Shown: positions 12,369-24,777 of the stretch, one piece after another
Layout: each line of letters begins with the position of its first letter
Numbering within the stretch: the stretch's first letter is position 1
Source: Pleurodeles waltl
Lineage: Eukaryota > Chordata > Amphibia > Caudata > Salamandridae
Length of the DNA stretch: 64,000 nt
Assembly: GCF_031143425.1 (NCBI RefSeq)
Contig: NC_090443.1
Coordinates: 1,058,206,423-1,058,270,422, forward strand
Direction of reading: 5' to 3'
Notes under the pieces: model-generated
What the model was told of the DNA's origin: nothing
Seen by the model: the letters and a program-made list of their open reading frames with translations, nothing else
Databases searched by the model: none
Position numbers and translations under genes: made by a program

Positions 12369-12741
12369 AGTTCTTCACTCTTTCCTTCTCCCGACAAGTC
12401 GGCGCACCTTGGTGGAATTACCGGTTATCAGAGATCCCGGCTACAGCAGCAACAGCTCCATGAATTCTGCTGCGCACCGCCTCGACTCTGCTGCCAAGAA
12501 CTTCACATCTATTATTCAGCTGGTCCGAGATTCAATTAAAAGGATATAGGTCATTCCTTGGTGTGTCGTTTACAGCGACTTACACGAGGGAAGTGAACCC
12601 CAGAGACCACGCGGCCGCGACTGAATGCTCAAACACATATTGTAAAGCAAAGAAACAGGATATAATGAACATGTTTCAATATGTGCGCTGCCACATACTA
12701 CCGCTGAGCTTGCCGTGGTCCCAAGAACATGTAAACACCAT
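12369..12741. other. Spacer between the two MITE-like copies
   Basis: I see no repeat or domain here. The 12563-13057 frame crosses from this spacer into the MITE-like copy and is therefore unlikely to be a gene. Confidence 0.4.
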
Positions 12742-13385
12742 GGGGCATATTTACTACTTTTTGGTGCAGGGCAGCACTGAAGGCTTCTTCGCCAAAAGAA
12801 AAGGACAGGAATGTGCCATATCTATGAGATACGGCACATTCCTGTCCTCTAGGACTGCGCTGTCACACAATTGGCTGCATTGTGCCAACACAGCCACCCT
12901 TGCACCATGGCACAAGCATGTCTATGCTGTAGGAATTATTGTTTGTGTGCAGGTAGAGACACATTCCTGCACAAAAACAACCAATGGAGGTGTTTTCCTC
13001 CTATGTGTGCTGCTGAATGCAGCACACATGGAAAGAGAAAACAACAAGGCGAAGTGAAGTTATTTTTCCTTGTTACGCCTCCCGTGGGGAGGCGTAGGCT
13101 TTTGACACATTGCCAGGTTTAGAAATCCTTGCAAATATGGGAATGCGTCAATACCCAGGGGTGTCGTGTGGGAGCATCCACTGCAACACCCATGAAACAC
13201 CCCCTGACGCTATGTAAGGCAACACAACGACTTGTGCTCCGTTGCCTTACACCATATCTACAAGGCCAAGAAAAGCCATGCAGAGTGGCTTTGCGTACCC
13301 TTGTAGATATGGGTCCGCAATATGTGCCCCTGATGCGTCACAAACACGGATGTACCGGCGATGCAAGGAGCTTGAAAATATGCCC
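12742..13385 (+). mobile_element. MITE-like element, plus copy
   Basis: The ends are imperfect terminal inverted repeats: GGGGCATATTTA at the left and AAATATGCCC at the right (13376-13385), with TTA next to the right end. Internally there is a perfect 16-bp hairpin (arms 12802-12817 and 12833-12848, starting AGGACAGGAATGTGCC). Further stems occur around 13075-13095 and 13250-13310. No open frame is conserved with the other copy. The 644-bp length, terminal repeats and lack of coding capacity fit a MITE. The TTA trinucleotide fits the Harbinger preference but the left flank does not repeat it. Confidence 0.6.
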
Positions 13386-14169
13386 TTAAGTGTCTGATTC
13401 ACAAAGATATATACTCTCATAACTTTAAAGATTCGAGATCTAAAACCTTATAAAGGAACTCCTGGATGACTTGCAATATCCCTATACGTCATGGCAAAGG
13501 AAATTTTATTCCATATGTATTTATCTCATATCACTTAATATTATCCAAATCCACTCACCCCCTGGCTGTAAAGCACGTAAACCTTTGTGGTCTAAAGAAT
13601 CGAGGGAACTATAGTATTCCCCAAAACGGTGTTTTACGTGTGACAGATTGTGATGTATCCTGCTCAAGACATGGAACTATCGAAGAGTTGTGATATCATG
13701 TTGTTCCTCCTCTCCAGAAACAGGTAACTTCTGCACATGTTGTGTTTTTCTGATAAAGAATATCCTTTTTGAGAAGTGTCTAAGTTTAAGATTGATACCT
13801 TTCTCATTTTAAATTTACCCTTTTCAGTTCTTGATGTATGTCCATGCTCTCCTTCTGCTAGGAATTATATTGCTGATGGACTGATTATAAGTAGCAGTTG
13901 TTTTTCAACAAATAACTCTGTTTGAAGGATTTTTCAAGATATCTATTAAACTATGACATCTTAGGAATTTGGTTTATTTGAGTTCCACAGAACTGGCAGA
14001 GCTCATTTGTTCCCCATTTAACGTTTTGTTAGGACGGATATTTTGTGTTTTCTATTAACAAACTACTTTGTAAATCCAGTGTAATCCGTTCTGCAAATTC
14101 ACAGGTTGAGTTTGAGAAGCATCCTGGCATACATAATGGACTTGCAAGCGCATTTTTAAATGTAACTAT
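13386..14169. other. AT-rich intergenic DNA
   Basis: No feature was recognised. The frames at 13466-13693 and 14029-14271 are short and domain-free. Confidence 0.4.
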
Positions 14170-14799
14170 GGGGGTAATTTTGACCTTGGCGGACGGCGGA
14201 GGCCGTCCGCCAAGGTACCGCCGCTGAATGACCGCACCGTGGTCAAAAGACCGCGGCGGCCATTCAGACATTTCCTCTGGGCCGGCGGGCGCTCTCCAAA
14301 AGAGCGCCCGCCGACCCAGAGGAAATGCCCCTGCAACGAGGACGCCGGCTCAGAATTGAGCCGGCGTAGTTGCAGGAGTGCGACGGGTGCAGTTGCACCC
14401 GTCGCGTATTTCAGTGTCTGCTTAGCAGACACTGAAATACTTTGCGGGGCCCTCTTACGGGGGCCCCTGCAGTGCCCATGCCATGGGCATGGGCACTGCA
14501 GGGACCCCCAGGGGCCCCGCGGCACCCCCTACCGCCATCCTGTTCCTGGCGGGAGACCCGCCAGGAACAGGATGGCGGTAGGGGGTGTCAGAATCCCCAT
14601 GGCTGCGGAGCGCGCTCCGCAGCCATGGAGGATTCTGAAGGGCAGTGGTAAACCGGCGGGAGACCGCCGGTTTACCCTTTCTGACCGCGGCTGAACCGCC
14701 GCGGTCAGAATGCCCTCGGGAGCACCGCCAGCCTGTTGGCGGTGCTCCCGTGGTCGGTGGCCCTGGCGGCCACCGGCCGCCAGGGTCAGAATGACCCCC
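14170..14799. mobile_element. Hairpin-chain MITE (Harbinger-like ends)
   Basis: The ends are GGGGGTAATTTTGACC and, inverted, GGGGGTCATTCTGACC. Between them lie about twelve consecutive, mostly perfect hairpins that fill nearly the whole 630 bases. Examples are CCTTGGCGGACGGC near 14181, TTTCCTCTGGG...GGCGCTC near 14271, GCCGGCTCA near 14344, GACGGGTGC near 14382, TTTCAGTGTCTGCT near 14409, CAGTGCCCATGCC near 14469, CCGCCATCCTGTTCCTGGCG near 14531, and ATGGCTGCGGAGCG near 14598. GC content is far above the flanks. Outer trinucleotides (CTA and ATA outside TGGGGG/CCCCCA) are similar but not identical. Frames on both strands are shadows of the palindromes. Confidence 0.8.
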
Positions 14800-15944
14800 A
14801 ATATGTTCCCAAACAGGTATGAATAATAAATGTTAGTTTGTTGTATTCACCGCAGTCTTCTCTCATCCCTCATAGTCACCGTTTAGTATCTTTTTAGTTG
14901 TGCATTGTGGTTCTCTAGCTCTCTTGTGATGTTTCAACTCACATTATTGGTTTCATGACTATGTACACAGGATCTTTTACATATGTTATACGCCGCTTCT
15001 ATCTTCATTTTATTAATAAGATGATTCTTGTTATATTACAAATGTACATATATATTATCTCATGTGCTTATATAAATCCTTAGTTATTCTAATATATGCA
15101 CACTGTTCTGAGTATTATCTGAACATTATCACATAAACGTTGCCAATGAATAAAGTTAATTAAACACAGAAGGTTATTGACTCACAAGGGGTTCTGTAAG
15201 TATTACATCAAGGCGGGTCCCCTAGTTATCTGAGTCCAGAAGGTCTGGGTACCGGAGCATAAAGTCCTATTCCAGCATGGGGAGGGGAGTTCTCTGTACT
15301 ATGTGATGATTCCTCTGGTGAGGTCAATGAATCACAAGGGCATTCTGGGTACATCATTGTGGGGCTGGTTCCATAGCTGCTGAAACTCAGGGTTGCTCTA
15401 TCCCACACCACCCGCTCCCTGGTCTCTGCCGGCCTTCACCGTCACCACTTGGTACAGCCCGGTGCAATGAGCTGAGAATGGCTCCTAATGAGGGCCATTA
15501 ACACCTGCTGTCTGTGAAAGGGGATAGACCTAGTGACAGATGCTCCAGGAGCTCTGGACAGACACAACCGGGTCTGAATACAGCAGGGAAAGGACATGGA
15601 CCATGCTGGAGAGAGGCCATTCACTGACAGGACAGGAACCAATACAACACCGCGGGCAAATAAATAATTCAGCTTCAAAGGAAGAATAAAAGCCTGTAAA
15701 TGGGTCAGGCTCCGCTCCAGGAGGCGGGGGCACTTTTACAACACGCAACACCTTCTGAAGAATATGGTCAGCCTTCAATAAACAGAAGGAATCTCTAAAC
15801 ACCACATTAACCCACAGAAAACAATCCCCAAAAAGAAGGCTGAGGTAACATTTAAAGCAAACACTTGGTAGATAAATGGGAGTCAGGTTTCTGAGGACCC
15901 TCCTTGCCTGATTTAGAGTTTGGCAGAGGGTCTTACTCCGTAAC
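14800..15944. other. Unclassified intergenic DNA
   Basis: AT-rich up to about 15180, then more balanced. The minus-strand frame 15530-16000 has no recognisable domain and runs into the palindrome at 15945-16024. Confidence 0.4.
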
Positions 15945-16024
15945 AAACATGATGGATATCCTGTCCGCCATATTACAATCCCATTATATCCTATGGACAT
16001 TGTAATACGGCGGACGGGATATCA
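15945..16024. repeat. Palindromic repeat fragment
   Basis: GATATCCTGTCCGCC on the left pairs with GGCGGACGGGATATC on the right, around a centre at about 15985-15995 that includes CCCATTATATCCTATGG. It is the central part of a palindromic dispersed repeat whose other form appears to be represented at 27076-27163. Confidence 0.6.
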
Positions 16025-17409
16025 GGCCCATAGTCATCAGAGGGACAAGTTGGCTTCCAGTGCAACTTGCATCCACCTGACCCTGCGAGTAATCTCCTCG
16101 CATCATGGGGTCAAGAATACCACAGTCAGAGCACAGCTTCCCCTACTGGAACCCCATAAGGGCTCACACATCTACCCCTATGAGACCTTCAGCCTCACTA
16201 GCAATCCAACCACTGTGCAAATGTGGCATGTACATGTATGATAAAATATCAACGCATTGTCAGATCAGTTCTTCATGGTCAGTGGCGCTCGGGGGTGACA
16301 ACGTATTCACTGTGACATGACTCGCTGCTGTCCCATACTGTGCTCACTCACCCAATGGCTCAGTTTCCTTAAACACATAAACCACAGAAACAACAGTGAC
16401 AGACACTTTGACTGGAGAAGGACATAGCAATTTTTACTTAATGGGGACATATTGCAGAGCAGGTTAACACAATAACATCACTTTAATGTTTGCACATCCC
16501 GGGATGGTAATCAGCCTTTAAACGTGAATGTGCACATATTTCCTATTGACATCCTCTTGAGGAAGACAGGGCACAAGGGCCTGGCCAACATGGATTACTT
16601 GAAACAGAGAGCAATATTATTAAATATCAGTGCAATGTTCACAGGAATGACACATTCAGTCTTTATAAGGCAGATACCAAGGAGTCGCTTAGCACATTGT
16701 CCCTGCTGGGGCTCTCCCTGGCAATCTGGTCATGCCCCCAGAAACATCCTGGCACCAGAGGTAGGGTGGAATGGCCAGGACAAATGGCAGGTCATTATTC
16801 CCTCTAACCAGCCCCATACACAAAGAACCTCTCAGGCTGAGGGTCTTGATAACAAACTCAAGGGGACTGTAGTATTTAAACACCATTCTTCTGCATTTTC
16901 TGGCACAAATCAACCCGGAGATCGGGTGGTGGGTTTTCAGCAACCTGTGCATTGCCAGGATTTAAGGGGAAAGGCTGACCTGCCCTCTGGTGGTGGCACA
17001 GACTTTTATAACCCCAACCACCCTGTCCCCTTCTTATGTCCAGCCTCTGCTGCCAGTCTTCGGAGAAGGAAAAGATGTTGGAAGGCCCGAATGGGAGGAG
17101 GGCAGTAGCCCAGGCCATGACAATTGAAAGGGCCATCTGCCCTGTACGGTGGGTTGCCAAATGATGCCCTTCCCTACTTGCAGGGGGCTTGATCTAGGAG
17201 GAGACAGAAACTACTGCAGGGGGTAGCGCGGCTGAACAGCCAAAGCTTACTCCTGAAGGCTGGTTGTGGGGTCGTCCATTAGTTCCCGCAAACACACATA
17301 CATGTCTTACAATTATATGGTTCGGGCAGTGATACGTTCTTTAACAAAATAGGAAGTATTTCCTTGGGTTAAGTATAAAAGTCTATGTAGTCTGGTTCTA
17401 TAGTCCACA
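16025..17409. other. Unclassified intergenic DNA
   Basis: The plus-strand frame 16524-17108 (194 codons) is the longest in this stretch. It has no recognisable domain, no splice context and an equally open minus strand over part of it, so I do not call it a gene. Confidence 0.4.
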
Positions 17410-18134
17410 ATGCTCAAATGCTCTACACAGACTCCGTGCTACCCAGCAGCTCTGCTCGCACATTAATGATCCTACCAGATGCTGTACACACGCTCCATGG
17501 TACCCGGCAGTGCTGCTCTCCCATTAATGATCCTACAAGATGATGTACATAGGCTCCTTAGTACCCGGCAGAGCTGCTCTTACATTAATTAAACTAAAGA
17601 TACTTTACGCACACTCCGTGGTACCCAGCAGTGTTGCTCTCACATTAATGATCCTACAGGATGCTGTACACAGGCTCCGTGTTACACAGAAGCGCTGCTC
17701 TCACATTCATGATCCTACAAGATGCTGTACACACGCTCCATGGTACCCGACAGTGCTGCTCTCGCATTCATGATCCTACAAGATGCTGTACACATGCTCT
17801 GTGGTACCCGGCAGTGCTGCTTTCCCATTAATGATCCTACAAGATGATGTACATAGGCTCCTTAGTACCCGGCAGAGCTGCTCTTACATTATTTAAACTA
17901 AAGATACTTTACGCACACTCCGTGGTACCCAGCAGTGTTGCTCTCACATTAATGATCCTACAGAATGCTATACACAGGCTCCGTGATACCCAACAGCACT
18001 ACTCTAAAATTAATTATCCTACAAGATGCTGTGCACAGGCTCTGTGGTACCCAGCAGTGCTGCTCTCACATTAATAATCCTACAAGGTGCTGTACACAGG
18101 CTCCGTGGTACCCAGCAGCTCTGCTCTCACAATA
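17410..18134. repeat. 62-bp satellite, left block
   Basis: Tandem units of about 62 bases share GCTGCTCTCACATTAATGAT, a CCTACARGATGCTGTACACA segment and GGCTCCGTGGTACCCAGCAG. A larger period of about 304 bases (five units) is visible: the block beginning near 17540 repeats at 17844 with the same unusual unit (ATTAATTAAACTAAAG against ATTATTTAAACTAAAG). Confidence 0.9.
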
Positions 18135-18935
18135 ATGATCGTCAAGTACTCTTCATGGGCCCTCAACGCAAAACGTGGAACGACTCCTGATGGCCACCCA
18201 TCCTCGGAAACCTGCCCACCCACCGCCAGCCAAGCCCGCAATCTCTGAATCATCCTGGACTCCAACCTCAACATGAACCATCAAATCAACTCAGTCACCT
18301 CCACCTGCTTCCGCACCCTCTGCCTCCTATGCAAGGCCTTCAAGTGGATCCCCCTCGAACATAGAAAGACCATCACACACAACCGCATCACCAGCAGACT
18401 GGACTATGGCAACACATTCTATGCCGGAATCAACAAGAAACTCACCTGCAAACTACAAAACATCCAGAACACCGCCGCCAGACTGGCCCTCGAACTACCT
18501 CGACACTGCCACATCTCTCAAACCCTGTGTACAGTGCACTGGCTTCCCATAGAGGAAAGAATCACCTTCAAGATCCTCACTCACACACACAAAGCCCTCC
18601 ACAACACTGGACCAGCCCACCTGAACCAGCGACTCAGCCTCCACGCACCCCACATGACCGTACGCTCAGCCCAGCTCCCTCTCTCAGAACTAGCCCGCAT
18701 CAGGAAAACCAGAACAGGAGGACGTTCCTTTTCCAACCTCGCAGCCACTGCCTGGAATGCCCACCCTCTCCACCTCAGACAAACCTCCTCCCTCCTCAGC
18801 TTCATGAAGGAACTGAAGACATGGCTCCTTTAATAACCACGCCACCGGTAAACGCTACACTCCTCCTACCCAGCGCCTTGAGACCCTAACGGGTGAGTAG
18901 TTGCGCTATAGAAGCACTGATTGATTGATTGATTG
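18135..18935 (+). mobile_element. L2/CR1-type LINE 3' fragment inside the satellite
   Basis: An open frame of 186 codons (18273-18833) encodes the C-terminal part of a LINE reverse transcriptase protein. An NHQINSV.STCF block leads into SRLDYGN..YAGI, then QNTAARL, HWLPIEERITFKIL, and finally a KELKTWLL terminus. These are in the order typical of CR1/L2/Rex elements. The catalytic palm lies upstream and is missing, so the copy is 5'-truncated and inert although this frame is intact. The 3' end has CGGGTGAGTAGTTGCGCTAT and four ATTG repeats (about 18918-18935). Satellite units resume at CAAGATGCC. A short CAAG occurs on both sides (near 18134 and 18936), too short to prove a target duplication. 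Confidence 0.85.
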
Positions 18936-21640
18936 ACAAGATGCCATACATAGGCTCTGTGGTACCCAGCAGCTCTGTTCTCACATTAATGATCCTGTAA
19001 GATGCTGTACACAGACTCCGTACTACTTAGCATCAGTTCTGATATTAATTATCATATAAGATGCTGTAGACAGTGTCCGTGGTACCAAGCAGCGCTGCTC
19101 TCACATTAACCATCCTATAAGATGCTGTACACAGGCTCCGTGGTACCCAGCAGGGCTGCTGTCACATTAATAATCCTGTCAGATGCTGTACACAGGCTCT
19201 GTGGTACTTAGCATCATGTCTCACATTAATTATTCTATAGGATGCCCTACACAGGCTCTGTGATACCCATCAGCGCTGCTCTCACATTAATGATCCTATA
19301 AGACGCTGTACACAGGCTCCGTAGTACTTAGCATCACTTTTGATACTAATTATCATATAAGATGCTGTAGACAGTCTCCGTGGTACCGAGTAGTGCTGCT
19401 CTCACATTAATGATCCTACAAGATGCTGTACACAGGCTCCGTGGTATCCAGCTGTGATGCTCTCACATTAATGATCCTACAAGATGCTCTACACAGGCTC
19501 TGTGGTACTCAGAAACACTGCTCACCACATTAATGAGCCTACAGAATCCTGCACCCAGGCTCCGTGCTACTCGGCAGTGCTGCTCTCACATTAGTTATCC
19601 TACAAGATGCTGTGCATAGGCTACGTGGTACCCAGCAGCGCTGCTCTCACATTAATGATCCTACAGGATGCTGTACACAGGCTCCGGGGTACCCAGCAGT
19701 GCTGCTCTCACATTAATGATCCTACAGGATGCTGTACACAGGCTCCGTGGTACCCAGCAGCTCTGCTCTCACATTAATTATCCTACAAAATGCTGTGAAT
19801 AGGCTACGTGGTACCCAGCAGCGCTGCTCTCACATTAATGATCCTACAGGATGCTGTTCACAGGCTCCGTGGTACCCAGCAGCTCTGCTCTCACATTAAT
19901 GATCATACAGGATGCTGTACACTGGCTCTGTGGCACCCAGCAGCTCTGCTATCACATTAATGATCCTACAGGATGCTGTACACATGCTCCGTGGTACCCA
20001 GCAGTGCTGCTCCCACATTAATGATCCTACAGGATGCTATACACAGGCACCGTGGCACCCAGCAGCTCTGCTGTCACATTAATGATCCTACAGGATGCTG
20101 TACACAGGCTCCGTGGTACCCAGCAGTGCTGCTCCCACATTAATGATCCTACAGGATGCTATACACAGGCTCCGTGGTACCCAGCAGTGCTGCTCTCACA
20201 TTAATGATCCTACAAGATACTGTTCACTGGCTCTGTGGTACTTGGCAGTGCTGCTCTCACATTAATTATCCTAGAGGAAGCTCTACACAGGCACTGTGGT
20301 ACTCAGTAACGCTGCTCTAATATTATTTATCCTACAGGATGCCATACACAGGCTCTGTGGCACCCAGCAGCTCTGCTATCACATTAATGATCCTACAGGA
20401 TGCTGTACACAGGCTCCGTGGTACCCAGCAGTGCTGCTCCCACATTAATGATCCTACAGGATGCTATACACAGGCACCGTGGCACCCAGCAGCTCTGCTG
20501 TCACATTAATGATCCTACAGGATGCTGTACACAGGCTCCGTGGTACCCAGCAGTGCTGCTCCCACATTAATGATCCTACAGGATGCTATACACAGGCTCC
20601 GTGGTACCCAGCAGTGCTGCTCTCACATTAATGATCCTACAAGATACTGTTCACTGGCTCTGTGGTACTTGGCAGTGCTGCTCTCACATTAATTATCCTA
20701 GAGGATGCTCTACACAGGCACTGTGGCACTCAGTAACGCTGCTCTAATATTATTTATCCTACAGGATGCTATACACAGGCTCTGTGGTACCCAGCAGTGC
20801 TGCTCTCACATTAATGATCCTACAGGATGCTATACACAGGCTCCGTGGTACCCAGCAGTGCTGCTCTCACATTAATGATCCTACAAGATACTGTTCACTG
20901 GCTCTGTGGTACTTGGCAGTGCTGCTCTCACATTAATGATCCTACAAGATGCTGTTCACAGTCTCCGTGGTATCTAGCTGTGATGCTCTCACATCAATGA
21001 TCCTACAGGATGCTCTACACAGGCTCTGTGGTACTCAACAACACTGCTCTCACATTAATGATCCTACAGAATGCTGCACACCGGCTCTGTGGTACTCGGC
21101 AGTGCTGCTCTCACATTAGTTATCCTACAAGATGCTGTGCATAGGCTACGTGGTACCCAGCAGTGCTGCTCTCACATTCTTGATCCTACAAGATGCTGTA
21201 CACAGGCTCCGTGGTACCCAGCAGCACTGCTCTCACATTAATGATCCTACAGGATGCTGTACACAGGCTCCGTGGTACTCAGCATGGCTGCTCTCACATT
21301 AATTATCCTAGAGGATGCTGTACACAGGCACTGTGGTACTCAGTAACGCTGCTCTAGTATTAATTATCCTACAAGTTGCTGTACACAGGCTCCGTGGTAC
21401 TCGGCAGCGCTGCTCTCATATTAATGATCCCACAGGATGCTGTACACGTGCTCCGTGGTATCCACCAGAGTGGCTCTCACATTAATGACTCTAAAAGATG
21501 CTGTACACAGGCTCCGTGGTACTTAGCATCACTTCAAATATTAATTATCCTGCTGGATGCTCCACTTCTCTTATATTAAGTATCCTATAAGATGCTCCAT
21601 GGTGCTTAGCAGCTCAGCTCTCACACTAATGATCCTACAA
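18936..21640. repeat. 62-bp satellite, right block
   Basis: About 43 further units of the same satellite. Longer repeats are visible: a stretch of roughly 420 bases starting near 20009 (variants CACCGTGGCACCC and CTGTTCACTGG) recurs starting near 20430. Decay increases toward 21640, where the unit breaks up. Confidence 0.9.
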
Positions 21641-21790
21641 ATATTCTCTGAGCTCGCCAAGTGGATCTAGGCACAGGGGACACAGGCATAGTGCAGTGTC
21701 TGGTTTCTTGAAGGTACAGAAGCAGTCACTCTTCAGCCTTACTCCGGGATGCAGGAGAGAGGCTGTGTCTCTGAAGTCTCTGTGTCTCTG
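21641..21790. other. Junction between two satellites
   Basis: This short non-repetitive stretch contains no recognised feature. Confidence 0.4.
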
Positions 21791-22967
21791 TGGTGAGAAA
21801 CAAGCACATGTCTTGGGGAGCCGTCGTCGAGTCATGGTTCAGACACTAGCCGGACTGGCACCTTGCACAAGTGAGGGTGAGAAACAAGCATATGCCTGGG
21901 GAGCCCTGCTCGAGTCATGGTTTAGACACTAGCCAGACTGGCCCCTTGCACAAGTGAGGGTGAGAAACAAGCACATGTCTGGGGAGCCCTGCTTAAGTCA
22001 TGGTTCAACACTAGCCAGACTGGCACCTTGCACAAGTGAGGATGAGAAACAAGTACATGTCTGGGGAGCCCTGCTCGAGTCATGGTTCAGACACTAGCCA
22101 GACTGGCACCTTGCACAAGTGAGGGTGAGAAACAAGCACATGTCTGGGGAGCCCTGCTCGAGTCATGCTTCAGACACTAGCCAGACTGGCCCCTTGCACA
22201 AGTGAGGGTGAGAAGCAAGCACATGTCTGGGGAGCCCTGCTTAAGTCATGGTTCAACACTAGCCAGACTGGCACCTTGCACAAGTGAGGATGAGAAACAA
22301 GCACATGTCTGGGGAGCCCTGCTCGAGTCATGGTTCAGACACTAGCCAGACTGGCCCCTTGCACAAGTGAGGGTGAGAAACAAGCACATGTCTGGGGAGC
22401 CCTGCTTAAGTCATGGTTCAACACTAGCCAGACTGGCACCTTGCACAAGTGAGGATGAGAAACAAGCACATGTCTGGGGAGCCCTGCTCGAGTCATGGTT
22501 CAGACACTAGCCAGACTGGCACCTTGCACAAGTGAGGGTGAGAAACAAGCACATGTCTGGGGAGCCCTGCTTAAGTCATGGTTCAACACTAGCCAGACTG
22601 GCACCTTGCACAAGTGAGGATGAGAAACAAGCACATGTCTGGGGAGCCCTGCTCGAGTCATGGTTCAGACACTAGCCAGACTGGCACCTTGCACAAGTGA
22701 GGGGAAGACTCAAGGCACTTCTGGCGAGCCCTGATCGAGTCATGGTTCAGACACTAGCCAGACTGGCACCTTGCTCAAGTGAGGGTGAGAAACAAGCACA
22801 TGTCTAGGGAGCCCTGATCAAGCCATGGTTCAGACACTAGCCAGACTGGCCCCTTGCACAAGTGAGGGTGAGAATCAAGCACATGTCTGGGGAGCCCTGC
22901 TCGAGTCATGGTTCAACACTAGCCAGACTGGCACCTTGCACAAGTGAGGGTGAGAAACAAATACATG
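21791..22967. repeat. 83-bp satellite with alternating variants
   Basis: About fourteen tandem units share GAAACAAGCACATGTCTGGG, a GAGCCCTGC segment and CACTAGCCAGACTGGC. Two unit types differ together. One has GCTCGAGTCATGGTTCAGACA. The other has GCTTAAGTCATGG with TTCAACA and is followed by GAGGATGAG in place of GAGGGTGAG. They alternate over most of the array, giving a dimer period of about 165 bases. Confidence 0.9.
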
Positions 22968-24680
22968 GCAGATTGCTGCCCTGAAAGCACTTGAGTGCCC
23001 TGTCTTGCCTCATATTACCCTGCTGTCCTCACCCCTTCTTCGGAGCCCAGTACATTCCATAGCTCACAGAGGCCCCTGCTTTTTGTAATTTACACAAGGA
23101 AGCACACACCTGACTTTCTAGAATTCCCTTCAGGCAGCCTTCAGTTTCAATATTAGTAGTGAAGGCTCTTTCAGCATAAAAAGAGACAGCAATGTGGTAG
23201 GTCTCATTTCGTTCAATCTTAGCCCAGCTCTTCTCTGACCTGTGAGCCTTATACAAACACTCTTTACACATGTCTCTACAAGCTTCCTTCCCTTCTGATC
23301 TCCAGCTAACTCTGATGTCACCTCTAGCAAGAAGCCTTTGATCTGGACAAGTATTGGCTCTTAGCTAATGCTGCCTGCAGCCACCAGAGTGTGTGATTGA
23401 GCCTGCTGGTCACTGCAGGGCACATGTGCCCTGGCACAGCAGAGCCCTTGCTTATCTTGTCAACCCTCCAACTCTGCTCATGGAGCACGTATGCACATTG
23501 TGTGGAACATCAGACTACCCCTTACACTTTGAGAGGTTGCAAAGCCTTGGCCTAGTCTCACTCATTCCTGGGCGCTTGGATCCATCCTGCTGACCCTCCC
23601 CGCTACAAAGAGATGATGCCCAATCTGCCTTTATTGTCATTAGAAGATGAAAGTACGCTGAGCCCTGCCAGTCCTTAAAAACAAACTATTCTTGACCACT
23701 TTAAGTCTGGTCAGAATGGAGTCACTGGTCCATGGAGCCTTCTTCGGACCATCACCTCAGACCGTGCCGCGAAGGTTTGGTTCGCTTGCAGCTTGTATGT
23801 CAGTTTATGTAACAAGCAGCTAAGATGATTTTTCAATAGTTCAACCGAGCTGCAGGGGCACAATTTTTCTCAATATGTGTTAAAGCAAAATATTCCTGTG
23901 TCATGTGCTGCTCCTGTCCATGTGTTTTCTTTGAACTTTGGGACTTATAGTATTGTTTATTCTATTGTAAAACAGGACTACAAGACCCAGAATTCAAAGG
24001 AAAAAATTTGGACTGGAGAAGCACATCAGGACCTGGAAAACCTGGCACCTATGTAATGTATGGATTGGCACTGCCAAACTTAGGCCAGCAGACTACAGCA
24101 GGAGGTGATGACTGCCTATGGCTACTCTGCTTCACTGCCCAGTAGCCAATCAGAATAGTGTAAACATAGACAGCTAGTTCGATTCATTCACTGGCAACCA
24201 ATGGGAACTTTTAGAACAGAAGGTGTTTCAGAAATTCTGTTTGGTTGCCTGCAAACCTGTCAAAACAGGTCCCTCTGCTTAGATCATCTTGATTGGTGTA
24301 AATAAAAAACCCAAAATATAAAACAAATACAGTAATTTTTCATTGAGACCAAGTGATAGGTCTGCAGTAATCTAGGTTGTATGTTCTAGTCTTTGACTCA
24401 CATGTACAAGAACCTTCGTTCTCCCCGGTTGGATGGAATCCTCCAGGACCCTCTTGTGTTCTTCAGAGGGAGAATGATCTCCTCCTTCAAGTGCAGTGAT
24501 CCTGCTGGTGGGTGGTGATTTTGTGTTCTAGATGTTTTCTCAAAGACTTCTGAAGATTTCACAAAAGTTGGTACTTCAGACCCTTATTTCCAAGTGGTGG
24601 AAACCCTGTGGGGAGCTTTTCTTGCAGTGACAGCGGGATCTGAGGAAAGAGGTTACTTGTGTTCAAAGAATGGCGCACGA
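22968..24680. other. Unclassified intergenic DNA
   Basis: No domain, tandem repeat or terminal inverted repeat was recognised. Frames at 23029-23330 (minus) and 23393-23593 (plus) are short and unsupported. Confidence 0.4.
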
Positions 24681-24746
24681 TGTGTGTGCATGTGTTTGTG
24701 TGTATGACTGTGTGTGTGTGTGCACATGACTGTGTGTGAGTGTGTG

Positions 24747-24777
<31 letters not shown>

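Noticed and set aside
14166..14801. Several frames up to 151 codons on both strands
   Set aside because: The palindromic, GC-rich hairpin chain opens mirrored frames on both strands. None resembles a known protein.
15530..16000. 156-codon minus-strand frame
   Set aside because: It runs through the palindromic repeat at 15945 and has no identifiable domain.
16524..17108. 194-codon plus-strand frame
   Set aside because: It has no recognisable domain or splice context and a partly open antisense strand. It cannot be told from chance.
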